Below are positions 50,584 to 58,849 of a DNA stretch of 64,000 nucleotides, in pieces. The notes under the pieces are model-generated. The model saw nothing but the letters and a program-made list of their open reading frames with translations. It searched no databases and was not told the DNA's origin. Made by a program: the position numbers and the translations under genes. This stretch comes from Streptomyces sp. V4I2 (lineage in GTDB: Bacteria > Actinomycetota > Actinomycetes > Streptomycetales > Streptomycetaceae): the NCBI RefSeq assembly GCF_030817655.1, contig NZ_JAUSZM010000003.1, positions 9,734,001 to 9,798,000 of the forward strand, read 5' to 3'. Numbering within the stretch: the first letter of the stretch is position 1; every line of letters begins with the position of its first letter.

Positions 50584-51210
50584 ATGGCATCCATCGAATT
50601 CGTCACCCTCGACGTGGCCGACACTACGGCCGCCAACCGCTTCTACACCGCCGCCTTCGGCCTGGGCAGCCAGATACGCCTTCGGGCCTCGGAGGCACCG
50701 ACGACCGGCTTCCGCGGGTTCACCCTGTCGCTCGTGGTCTCCCAGCCGGCCAACGTCAACGCCCTCATCGACGCCGCCGTGGAGGCCGGTGCCGCGACGC
50801 TCAAGCCCGCCGCCAAGTCGCTGTGGGGCTACGGGGGCGTCGTACAGGCCCCGGACGGGACGATCTGGCAGGTCGCGTCTTCGTCGAAGAAGGACACCGG
50901 CCCGGCCACCCGGCAGATCGAGGAGATCGTGCTCCTGCTGGGAGTCACGGACATGGCCGAGAGCAAGCGGTTCTACGTCGACCGTGGCCTCGCCGTGGCG
51001 AAGAGCTACGGCAGCAAGTACGTCGAGTTCGCCACCGGGACGGGTCCCGTCAAGCTGGCGCTGTACAAGCGCCGCGGCCTGGCCAAGGTCGTCGGCGTCT
51101 CTCCCGACGGCAGCGGATCGCACCGGATCATGATCGGCGGCGATGTCGGGGCTTTCACCGACCCTGACGGGTTCGCATGGGAGGCCGCAGCACTGACGCC
51201 CACGTCTTGA
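50584..51210 (+). CDS. two-domain VOC (glyoxalase-like) family protein
   Basis: 208 residues from the ATG at 50584; the frame is open far upstream but without a ribosome site. Two VOC modules are visible: FVTLDVADTTAANRFYTAAFGLG (start) to GVVQAPDGTIWQVAS, and EIVLLLGVTDMAESKRFYVDRG to GAFTDPDGFAWEAA. Metal-ligand positions appear incomplete, as in many binding-only or resistance-type members. Function is unknown. It is followed by a PNPOx-like gene after 46 bp and may be co-transcribed with it. Confidence 0.85.
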   Translation: MASIEFVTLDVADTTAANRFYTAAFGLGSQIRLRASEAPTTGFRGFTLSLVVSQPANVNALIDAAVEAGAATLKPAAKSLWGYGGVVQAPDGTIWQVASSSKKDTGPATRQIEEIVLLLGVTDMAESKRFYVDRGLAVAKSYGSKYVEFATGTGPVKLALYKRRGLAKVVGVSPDGSGSHRIMIGGDVGAFTDPDGFAWEAAALTPTS

Positions 51211-51256
51211 TGTGCCACTGTTGCCCTGACTGGCCGTCGGAAAGGATCTTTACGAA

Positions 51257-51727
51257 GTGGCTGAAGGAAGCATGACGAGCGCGTCGCCGCGTGAACTTGA
51301 GGAGAGGCTGAGGGACACTCGCGCGAGACTGGAGGGCGACGTCGATCTCTGGGTCGCGACGTCGGGCTCCCCGGGCGGCGTCCACCTCATCCCGCTGTCC
51401 TACCTCTGGGACGGGACCGCGTTCATCATCTCGACCCCGCGCGCCTCGGTCACCGGCCGCAACCTGCTGGCGGACAGCCGGGTGCGGCTCAGCCTCGGGC
51501 CCACGCGCGACGTCGTTGTCGTCGAGGGCACTGCCGAGCCGGTGGACATCGCCGACCTCGGCCCGAAAGCGGGCGACGCGTTCGCGACCAGGACCGGGTT
51601 CGACCCGCGCGAGCTCGACGAGCCCTACCAGTATTTCCTGATCCGGCCGCGGCGCATCCAGGCCTGGCGAGAGGCGAACGAACTGCAGGGACGTGACCTC
51701 ATGCGCGACGGCCACTGGCTCGGCTGA
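51257..51727 (+). CDS. pyridoxamine 5'-phosphate oxidase-like FMN/F420-binding protein
   Basis: 156 residues from the GTG at 51257 (AAAGGA upstream) or 151 from the ATG at 51272 (GAAGGAAG upstream); the choice is open. The split-barrel pattern is clear: DLWVATSGSPGGVHLIPLSYLWDG, FIISTPRASVTGRNLLADSRVRLSLG, then VVVEGTAEPVD and YQYFLIRPRRIQAWREANE. Actinobacterial relatives bind FMN or F420 and reduce small molecules. The specific reaction is unknown. Confidence 0.85.
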   Translation: MAEGSMTSASPRELEERLRDTRARLEGDVDLWVATSGSPGGVHLIPLSYLWDGTAFIISTPRASVTGRNLLADSRVRLSLGPTRDVVVVEGTAEPVDIADLGPKAGDAFATRTGFDPRELDEPYQYFLIRPRRIQAWREANELQGRDLMRDGHWLG

Positions 51728-51870
51728 CCGCTGCACGGCAATACGGCGGCTGCGGCGGCAGCGGCAAGGAAGTGCTCGGCATCGCCCTCGGAGCGGCGGT
51801 GAAGGCGGCGGTATCCGGCCGGCCGGGAAAGCGTTCCGCGTGTGTGCCGGCGTGCCCATCCGTCGAGTGG

Positions 51871-51920
51871 ATCCGATTCCGACGGATCCCGACGGATCCC
51901 GACGCATCCCGACGGATCCC
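51871..51920. repeat. 10-bp tandem repeat
   Basis: The unit GACGGATCCC is repeated at 51881, 51891, 51901 (one change, GACGCATCCC) and 51911, with a degenerate unit before them. It lies in the gap between the PNPOx-like gene and the degenerate HTH gene. The region 51728-52019 holds nothing else that I can support. Confidence 0.8.
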
Positions 51921-52019
51921 GGCCGATCGCGGTCGCCCCGCTCGAAGTCTGGCACTGCCGTTCAGGTCTTCACGCAGGTCACCGGATGCCTTCGTGGCGA
52001 TCAGTACTCAGGGGCGGTG

Positions 52020-52588
52020 TAGTCCTCGCCCGCTTCCAGCAGTGTGGCTGCCGCGCCGACGATCCGGTGGTCGGGCTCGGCGACGACTTCCTTTACGGGG
52101 CTCGCGGCATCAAGGGCCACGAAGCCGTCGCTCGCCAGCTCGACGCACTCGCCAAATCATCGCCACCCCGGTCACTGCTCGGCGTGGCCTGCTGGCCCGG
52201 CTGCCGTACCTCACGCGTTCCGACCATGCCCGCCGGGCGGCCCGCGAGGCCGGACTGACCGTCACCGACCGCACCCTCAAGGCCTGGCTCGACGGCAGGC
52301 GCAGTCCCTCGCGGCGGAACCTGGAGAGGATCGAGACCGCGTATCGCACGGTGCGCCGGCAGAACGTGGTCCGCTACTTGCCGGCCCGTCTCAATCGCAA
52401 AGGCCGCGGCATCCGGGTGGAGTTACATCCGCTCAACCAGTCCCAGGTGCTGGGATCGCATCGTCGAGGCGTGGGCCAATGACGACGCGGAGGCTCTGGA
52501 CGACGCCTGGGTCAGTGACGTGGTGGTGGACCTCGGTTCCGAGTGGGGTCAGTACGAGTATGTGACCAACGTGGGGTTCGCGGCCTGA
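52020..52588 (+). pseudogene. degenerate helix-turn-helix-type gene with several frameshifts
   Basis: Three successive pieces in different frames read as one protein: GLGDDFLYGARGIKGHEAVA (frame of 52067), then LPYLTRSDHARRAAREAGLT followed by DRTLKAWLDGRRSPSRRNLE (the helix-turn-helix-like part) and RRQNVVRYLPARLNRKGRGI, then WDRIVEAWANDDAEALDDAW to YEYVTNVGFAA before the stop at 52586-52588. The shifts lie near 52150-52190 and near 52450. Each piece keeps coding bias, so inactivation is recent or the sequence has errors. I recall similar proteins from Streptomyces mobile elements and linear plasmids, but cannot confirm this. It may mark an old integrated element. Confidence 0.6.
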
Positions 52589-52717
52589 CGGTTCCGCGTT
52601 GCATGCTGTTCCGCATGCCGTCTCGTCAGCCGTTTTGAGTCGCGGGCACCGCCCGGAAGGGCCGGTGCCGTTGTCGACGAGACCTGTGCATCGGGTGGCC
52701 TCGGGTCGGCCACGCCC

Positions 52718-53656
52718 CTATCCGTGGTGGCCCCCGGGTGCGGCCAGGCGTTCCACCTCCTGGGCGGCCTCGCGAGCCGCCTGCTCAGCGCGTGCCAGGG
52801 CGTCGGCGGCAGCTTGTCGCCGTTCCTCGGCCTCCCGCTGTGCTTGGTCGGCTTGCTGGAGTTCCTCGCGTGCCTGCCGCAGTTGCTGCTCGGCAGCGGC
52901 TACTCGTCGGCTGGCCTGGTCGTGCCGGTCGCGTGCCCGCTGCCACAACGCGTCAGCATCCGTGTGTGCCGCACGCTCGTCGCGGAGGCGCTGCTCGGCC
53001 GCCCTGGCTGCCTTTCTGGCTCGGGTGAGTTCCTCCTGCCGTCGGCGGCGCCGGTCGGCGAGTTCGTCCTTCGCGCGGGCCCGCGCCGGCGGCGGCGCGG
53101 CCGTGCGCGTGGGCGGCTTGCGCGGTGGCTTGGCTGTTGGCGCGGTGCCGGAGGGCAACGTCGACGGTGGGGTGAGGGCGGATGTGAGGTGGCCGGTGGC
53201 CCACTGGTCGGCTGCGTCCTGGTCGGCGAGCACGGCGAGCAGAGTGGATTCGACGTCCTGCTGGGCGCTGTCCGACAGCCCGTGCCCTGCGTCACGGGCC
53301 AGCTGGGCGGCCTGCCGGGACAGGGCGGCGACGACGCGGCGGCGCTGCGCGGAGAGCTCTTTGACGCCGTCGGCGTCCAGGGTCTGGTAGGCCTCCCGCA
53401 GAGCACGCCCCAGCTCCAGGAAGCGCCGGCTCTCCTCGGGCTGGGAGCGAAGCAGCAGGTTGGCTGCCCATGCGGCGAGGGTGGGACGGCGGGCCGCGTG
53501 AATCAGGCGGGCATCCTCGGCACGTCCGACTGTCCGGGCCGCGGCGGCCAGTTCCTCCCGGCGAGCCACGAAGCCGGGCGGCGGCGTGGCGTAGAGCTCG
53601 TCAAGAACGGCTTCCACGTCGTGACCTGCGTCGCCCCGGCCGCTCTTACGCTGCAT
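52718..53656 (-). CDS. hypothetical protein with C-terminal coiled coil
   Basis: 312 residues from the ATG at 53654-53656 with GAGGA upstream. The N-terminal 150 residues are helical, with the pattern LDELYATPPPGFVARREELA, RPTLAAWAANLLLRSQPEE and LGRALREAYQTLD. A Pro/Thr-rich linker (about 170-200) follows, then an Arg/Glu/Ala-rich coiled coil to the end. I recognise this as a type of uncharacterised protein widespread in actinobacteria. There is no signal peptide or membrane segment. It appears to be a single-gene unit. Confidence 0.82.
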   Translation of the reverse strand: MQRKSGRGDAGHDVEAVLDELYATPPPGFVARREELAAAARTVGRAEDARLIHAARRPTLAAWAANLLLRSQPEESRRFLELGRALREAYQTLDADGVKELSAQRRRVVAALSRQAAQLARDAGHGLSDSAQQDVESTLLAVLADQDAADQWATGHLTSALTPPSTLPSGTAPTAKPPRKPPTRTAAPPPARARAKDELADRRRRRQEELTRARKAARAAEQRLRDERAAHTDADALWQRARDRHDQASRRVAAAEQQLRQAREELQQADQAQREAEERRQAAADALARAEQAAREAAQEVERLAAPGGHHG

Positions 53657-53884
53657 GATCCTCAGGTTCCACCGAGCCCGGCCACCGTGCACCTCGGCCC
53701 GCCGTCCCGCCCCGCGGAGTGGCCGGTTCGGCGTACGTAGCGGTGCCACTACCGTCTGGGCGACTCGGCCATGGGCGAGACTCCGAGCGCCGTGAGCGGG
53801 CGTCCTTGTACGGGGTTCCTGGCTGAGCACACATGGCTTGTCGTCGGCGTTTCCTCCGGCCTGTGCGTGGCGTAGCGTGGCCGC

Positions 53885-54472
53885 GTGCCAGAGCCGCCGC
53901 TGTCGCCCGCCGCGCCCCGCATTCCGCCGCAGCCCGCGGAGGAATGGGCTGAGTCCGTGCGGGAGACGCTGTCCGCCGACATCAGCTCACTCGGGCTCGG
54001 TGTGTCTTCGCTCGGCGAGGCACATGTCTTCGCCACGCTGGCCCGTCATCCGGAGTTGTTCGCCGCCTGGCTTCCGTTCAGCAGCCGACTGCTGCTCGCG
54101 GGCGAGCTTCCCTTCGCCGACCGTGAGCTGGTGATCCTCAGGGTGGCGCGCAACTGCGATTCGCCCTATGAGTGGGGCCAGCACGTGGGGATCGCCGCGA
54201 AGGCCGGGTTGTCACCGGACGACATGAACCGGGTGGCGGAGGGTCCCGACGCGCCGGGTTGGACGGAACGCCAGTCCCTGCTGCTGCGGGCGACGGACGA
54301 GCTGCGCTCAGCCGCACGGATCAGCGGGCCGACGTGGGAAGGGCTGACCAGGCACCTGACGGAGCGTCAGCTGATAGAGCTGCCGATGCTGGTGGGCCAC
54401 TACCACCTACTGGCCTTCACTCTGAACTCCCTCCAGGTGCCGCCGGAGCCCGGCCTGCCCCCGATGCGCTGA
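53885..54472 (+). CDS. carboxymuconolactone decarboxylase (CMD) family protein
   Basis: 195 residues from the GTG at 53885. The CMD helix bundle is seen in FATLARHPELFAAWLPFSSRLL, LPFADRELVILRVARNCDSPYEWGQHVGIA and LIELPMLVGHYHLLAFTLNSL. In active AhpD-like members a CxxC pair is needed; here only one Cys (NCDSPYEWGQH) is present, so peroxidase activity is unlikely. The EWGQH segment is common in the gamma-CMD-like group. The function is unknown. Confidence 0.85.
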   Translation: MPEPPLSPAAPRIPPQPAEEWAESVRETLSADISSLGLGVSSLGEAHVFATLARHPELFAAWLPFSSRLLLAGELPFADRELVILRVARNCDSPYEWGQHVGIAAKAGLSPDDMNRVAEGPDAPGWTERQSLLLRATDELRSAARISGPTWEGLTRHLTERQLIELPMLVGHYHLLAFTLNSLQVPPEPGLPPMR

Positions 54473-54563
54473 CGGCGTCCTCGGGCCTCAACGTTCACCG
54501 GGTTCTCGCAGCAGTGCAGTGTCGGCAGAAATCGTTTTGTGTCCTGGGGGAGGCTGTGGCGCG

Positions 54564-55097
54564 GTGACGACTCAGATGATCATCCTCAACGGTGGTTCCA
54601 GCTCGGGGAAGTCCGGGATCGTGAGGTGCCTGCAGGCCGTACTGCCGGATCCCTGGCTGGCGTTCGGGGTCGATTCGCTCGTCGACGCGATGCCCGCGCG
54701 GATGCAGGTCTCGGACGAGGGAATCACGTTCTCCGCGGATGGCCGAGTGATCGTCGGGCCGGGCTTCCGGGCGCTGGACGCAGCCTGGATCGAGGGCGTC
54801 GTGGCCATGGCCAGGGCCGGCGCCGGGGTCATCGTCGATGATGTCTTCCTCGGCGGAGCGGCGTCCCAGCAGCGGTGGCAGAAGGCTCTCGGCGGACTGG
54901 ATGTGCTGTGGGTCGGCGTCAGATGTGAGCGTGCGGTGGCCGCGGGCCGTGAGATCGCACGAGGTGACCGGGTCCAGGGAATGGCCGCGTTGCAGGCAGA
55001 CGTGGTTCACCAAGGGGTGATCTACGACCTGGAGGTCGACACGACGCACACCGAGTCACTGGTGTGTGCGCGGACCATCGCCGCCTACGTGAGCTGA
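54564..55097 (+). CDS. chloramphenicol phosphotransferase-like (CPT) protein
   Basis: 177 residues from the GTG at 54564, close to the 178 of the known family. The P-loop is ILNGGSSSGKSG, followed by FGVDSLVDAMP, an acidic VIVDDVFLGG and WVGVRCERAVAAGRE. In the characterised member, an Asp after the P-loop phosphorylates a chloramphenicol hydroxyl with ATP. Many relatives are simply small-molecule kinases, so a resistance role is not established. It lies 91 bp after the CMD gene and may be co-transcribed with it. Confidence 0.82.
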   Translation: MTTQMIILNGGSSSGKSGIVRCLQAVLPDPWLAFGVDSLVDAMPARMQVSDEGITFSADGRVIVGPGFRALDAAWIEGVVAMARAGAGVIVDDVFLGGAASQQRWQKALGGLDVLWVGVRCERAVAAGREIARGDRVQGMAALQADVVHQGVIYDLEVDTTHTESLVCARTIAAYVS

Positions 55098-55247
55098 TCG
55101 ACGGACCGTTGCGGACGTGTCCGCGGCCGTCGGCCGCGCGGTACCGGCACCGTGTACTCCCTGGAACAGGTCACCTCCCCGCCCCGGGTGCCGGAGCCGG
55201 GCAAGGGCTTGCGGGCGACCGGGAGACCGGGAGACGGGGACCAGGGA

Positions 55248-55977
55248 TCAGGTCATGCAGAGTCCGGCAAGAACCTCTGGATTCGCGCAGTGCGCGAGTG
55301 GTCGGCCTTGCAGGAATCCGGCTACTTCCGAGGCGACGATGGAGGCGGCGTTGAAGGCGGTCTGGTTGCTGGCGCCGGCCAGATGGGGCGTCATGGCGAT
55401 GTTGGGTGTCGTCAGCAGGCGTGAGTCCGCGGGGATCGGCTCACGGGGAAAGACGTCGAAGGCCGCGCCGAAGAGCTTTCTGGCGTCCAGGGCGTCGCAC
55501 ACGGCGTCATAGTCGACGAGGGACCCGCGGGCACAGTTGACCAGCACGCCGCCCGCCGGGCATCAGGTCGATCAGCTGCCGGGAGATCAAGCCCTCGGTC
55601 TGCGGAGTCGCGCGGGCATGGACGGTGACGAACGTGGAGCGCCGCATGAGGTCCGCCAGGTCGGTGACCTCGGCCGGTGACACATCGTCCGCACGGACAT
55701 AGGGGTTGGCGACGAGCACCTGGGCGCCGAAGCCGCGGAGGATCCGGGCGACGCGGGAGCCGATGGCGCCGTATCCGATGATCCCGACGGTGCTGCCCTC
55801 GAGCTCCGGCCCGATCTTTTCGAACATGTAGTAGTCACCTCGCCAGGTGCCTGCGGCGAGGTCCGCATGAGTGGCGGGCACGCGTCGCGCCGCAGCCATC
55901 ATGAGGGCGACGGTGTGGTCGGCGGTGGCGGTGGCGTTGCGCCCGGGGCGAAGGAGACCGCGACGCCGTGCCGGCAT
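55248..55977 (-). pseudogene. D-isomer-specific 2-hydroxyacid dehydrogenase, broken by frameshifts
   Basis: The minus strand carries, in order, GRNATATADHTVALMMAAAR, then VGIIGYGAIGSRVARILRGF (NAD-binding) and TFVTVHARATPQTEGLISRQ, and, in another frame, LVNCARGSLVDYDAV and MTPHLAGASNQTAFN with the catalytic His. The shift lies near 55545-55555. A second shift, near 55945, separates a short SFAPG piece of the N-terminal catalytic domain, and the rest of that domain is missing. So this is a relic of a phosphoglycerate-dehydrogenase-like gene. On the opposite strand a 38-codon open frame (55968-56083) looks like another gene scrap. Confidence 0.75.
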
Positions 55978-56185
55978 CCGTCACCGCGTTCGACCTCGTC
56001 ATCGTCGACGCCGGCCTCTCGGCGCCAGAGCTCGACGCGCTGCAGGCCAGCGGCGTGGAAGTGCTCGTTGCCGACCCGGAGTGAAGCCGGTTCGGATTCC
56101 TTTGATCCACATCGAGGCCAAAGCGGCCGACGGTGGGACTGTGGGAAGCGCCACAACAGACAAATGCGGCCGATGCTGCTGGTAC

Positions 56186-56202
56186 AACTAAGAGACTTAG
56201 TT
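56186..56202 (+). promoter_or_regulatory. palindromic operator candidate upstream of the VanW gene
   Basis: AACTAAGAGACTTAGTT consists of two perfect 7-bp arms around AGA. It stands out because it is AT-rich in otherwise GC-rich DNA. The form (AACTAA/TTAGTT) resembles MarR-type binding sites. It lies 150 bp before the VanW gene. The surrounding region 56084-56351 contains no gene. Confidence 0.6.
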
Positions 56203-56351
56203 AACTGGGGGATACGTGCCGAGGGGCCGAGTAGCACTGGTCCGGCGGGGAGTGCCCGTGCTGTGTCCACGCCCGGCGGATCCGGTGATCGAGCCGGTGG
56301 AGTCACCACGAACATCCCGACAGCACCACCGGTCACAGACGAGGAGAACCA

Positions 56352-58100
56352 GTGCTCCGCTCATCCCTTCTCGGCCCACCCGCCGACACCGCCGACGCCA
56401 CGCCGGCCGGCCGTCGCCGAATAGGCCGCGTCGCTCTGGTGGCGGCCGGCGCGGCGGGTCTCGCCTTCGGCGGGCTGTACGTGGTGGGCCTGCTGGTCTC
56501 CAGCGGCGAGGTTCCCGGGGGCACCCGGGTGAGCGGTGTGGACATCGGCGGGATGAGCCGCTCGCAGGCGCGGGAGAAGCTGCAGAGCACCCTCGGCGGA
56601 GCCTGGTCGGAGCCGGTGAAGGTGCGCATCGGCGACCGCACCGCCGCCATCGAAGTGGCGGGCTTCTCTCTGGACGGCGAAGAGACCGTCGCCCGCGCCG
56701 CGCGCGCGGGGAGCGACCCGTTCACCGTGATCGGCCGCCTGTTCACCAGCGATGATCGTGAAGTGGAGCCGGTCGTCCGTGTGGACGAGGCGAAGGCCCG
56801 TGCCGCGCTGGCCAGGACCGCGAAGGCACACGGCCGGAAGGCCCGCGAGGGCGGCGTCACGTTCCACGCGGGCGAGCCGGTGTCCGCGAAGCCGGTGTCC
56901 GGGCAGTCCCTGGACGTGGACGGCGCGCTCGAGGCTCTGGCGGCCTCCTCTGTCCCCGGCCAGGGGACGGCTGCGGTCCGTCTGCCGATCCGTACCACCG
57001 AGCCACGGGTCGGCGAGGCGGAGGTGAACCGGGCGATCAAGGAGTTCGCCGGGCCCGCGATGTCGGCCCCGGTCACCCTCACCGCGGGTGGGCGGAAGAT
57101 CGAGATCAGTCCGGCGACGCTCGGCGAGCACCTGGCGATGAAACCGGACAAGGCGAACCGGCTCACACCGGCACTGGACGGCAGGGGGCTGCTGGCGGAT
57201 GCGGCACTGGCCGGTCCGCTCGCGCGGGCCACCGGCGAGGCGGTCGACGCCAAGCTGAGCCTGGACGGCGGGCGCGTGGTGGTGGCCTCGAACGGCAAGG
57301 CCGGGCAGGAGATCACGGCCAAGGCGGTCGAAACGGCCGTACTGCCCCTCCTGACACGGACGGGGGCGGCCCGCACCGGGGCGGTGGCCACCGAGAAGGT
57401 GGAGCCGAAGCTGACCGGCGACAACGTCGGCCGGCTGGGCATCAAGGAGAAGCTGTCCACCTTCACGGTCAACTTCGAGCCCGAGCCGTACCGCGTCACC
57501 AACATCGGCCGTGCCGCGGAGCTGATCGACGGGTCGGTCGTGCGCCCCGGCGAGGACTGGAGCCTGAACCGCACCGTGGGCGAGCGGACCAAGGCCAACG
57601 GGTTCGTCGAGGGCATCATCATCAACAACGACCAGTTCGAGAAGGCAGCCGGTGGGGGCGTGTCCACGGTCGCCACCACGGTCTTCAACGCCATGTTCTT
57701 CGCGGGGGTGAAACCGCTGGAGTACCGGGCGCACTCGTTCTACATCGAGCGCTACCCGGAGGGCCGGGAGGCGACGGTGGCCTGGGGCAGCATCGACCTG
57801 AGGTTCAGGAACGACTCGGGCAACGCCCTCTACATCCAGGCGAGCGCCACCGACACCTCCGTCACGGTCACCTTCCTCGGCACCAAGAAGTACGACGCGG
57901 TGGAGGCCGTCAAGGGCCCGCGTACCAACGTGGAGCAGCCGGGAACCCGCGAGGGTGCCGAGGAGAAGTGCGTGCCGCAGACCCCGCTCGAAGGCTTCGA
58001 CGTGGCGGTCGACCGGGTCTTCAAGGACGGCGGCGAGGAAGTCAGGCGCGAGACCTTCAAGACCCGCTACGTGCCGCGCGACAGCGTCACCTGCGACTGA
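56352..58100 (+). CDS. VanW family protein with peptidoglycan-binding-like domains
   Basis: 582 residues from the GTG at 56352 (GAGGAG five bases upstream). A single membrane segment (VALVAAGAAGLAFGGLYVVGLLV, about 28-50) anchors the protein with the rest outside. Two related repeats follow, of the YoaR/PG_binding_4 type (GGTRVSGVDIGGMSRSQARE and the second from about 235). The VanW domain has FTVNFEPEPYRVTNIGRAAE, the AGGGVSTVATTVFNAMFFAG core and YRAHSFYIERYPEGREATVA. VanW occurs in some vancomycin-resistance clusters but its function is unknown. This gene stands alone, so resistance cannot be assumed. Confidence 0.92.
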   Translation: MLRSSLLGPPADTADATPAGRRRIGRVALVAAGAAGLAFGGLYVVGLLVSSGEVPGGTRVSGVDIGGMSRSQAREKLQSTLGGAWSEPVKVRIGDRTAAIEVAGFSLDGEETVARAARAGSDPFTVIGRLFTSDDREVEPVVRVDEAKARAALARTAKAHGRKAREGGVTFHAGEPVSAKPVSGQSLDVDGALEALAASSVPGQGTAAVRLPIRTTEPRVGEAEVNRAIKEFAGPAMSAPVTLTAGGRKIEISPATLGEHLAMKPDKANRLTPALDGRGLLADAALAGPLARATGEAVDAKLSLDGGRVVVASNGKAGQEITAKAVETAVLPLLTRTGAARTGAVATEKVEPKLTGDNVGRLGIKEKLSTFTVNFEPEPYRVTNIGRAAELIDGSVVRPGEDWSLNRTVGERTKANGFVEGIIINNDQFEKAAGGGVSTVATTVFNAMFFAGVKPLEYRAHSFYIERYPEGREATVAWGSIDLRFRNDSGNALYIQASATDTSVTVTFLGTKKYDAVEAVKGPRTNVEQPGTREGAEEKCVPQTPLEGFDVAVDRVFKDGGEEVRRETFKTRYVPRDSVTCD

Positions 58101-58213
58101 GTGCCGGTCGGTCCGCGAGGGAGCGGACGGCGACGGGTCCCCCGCCCGAGGCCCTGTCACACAACACCACCGAACGCCGGCGCAGCCGACCGGCCCGTGA
58201 ACCCGCCCGCCGC

Positions 58214-58849
58214 TCAGAGCGCCACGGGATAGCGGCCGGGCCGGTGGTTCATGACGAGGACCAGACTGAGGACGACGACGCCTGCCGCGGACAGTACGAC
58301 GGTGTGAAACGGTGCCGTCAGGGCTGACAGCGCGACGACCGTGGCGTCGAGCGCGAGGAGCACGTACCCGGCTCGCCATCCCAGGCTGTCCTGGCACATG
58401 AGGGCGACGACGTTGAAACCACCGAGGCTGGAATGGTGGCGGAGCACGATGAGGAGGCCGATGCCCGCGGCGAGATTGCCCATGAGCACGGCGTACAGCG
58501 GATTGACCTGTGCCGCTTCGATGTACATGGGATGGAGCAGGGAGAACACCGAGAGCAACGACACCGCCAGCACCGAACTCGCGACGAAGCGCCATCCCCT
58601 TCGTGTCCAGGCCAGGACGGCGAAGGGCAGGTTCACGAGGGCGAAGACGGCGGCGAACGGCCAGTGCACGGTCTGCGCGAGCCACAGAACGAGGCCCGCG
58701 GTACCGCCGGTGACCGCACCTGTGGTGTTGATCAGGAAGAGCCCGAACGAGGTGACCAGTGTGCCGACGGCGATACCGAGGACGTCCTCGGCAGGGCTGT
58801 GCGGTATCACGCGGTCGGTGGACGGGGCTTCGGCTGTCGCGGTGTTCAC
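58214..58849 (-). CDS. YitT family integral membrane protein
   Basis: 211 residues from the GTG at 58847-58849, which overlaps the aminotransferase stop. Five to six membrane segments are seen, such as LGIAVGTLVTSFGLFLINTTG, WPFAAVFALVNLPFAVLAW and VVLSAAGVVVLSLVLVMNH. The GAVTGGTAGLVLWL and SSLGGFNVVALMCQDSLGW segments fit the YitT/DUF161 group, but the C-terminal DUF2179 domain is missing. The overlap with the aminotransferase gene suggests coupled function, for example export of an amino acid or precursor. That is inference. Confidence 0.8.
   Translation of the reverse strand: MNTATAEAPSTDRVIPHSPAEDVLGIAVGTLVTSFGLFLINTTGAVTGGTAGLVLWLAQTVHWPFAAVFALVNLPFAVLAWTRRGWRFVASSVLAVSLLSVFSLLHPMYIEAAQVNPLYAVLMGNLAAGIGLLIVLRHHSSLGGFNVVALMCQDSLGWRAGYVLLALDATVVALSALTAPFHTVVLSAAGVVVLSLVLVMNHRPGRYPVAL

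Noticed and set aside
56352..58100. Vancomycin resistance gene
   Set aside because: VanW alone, without ligase, dehydrogenase or dipeptidase genes, gives no support for resistance.
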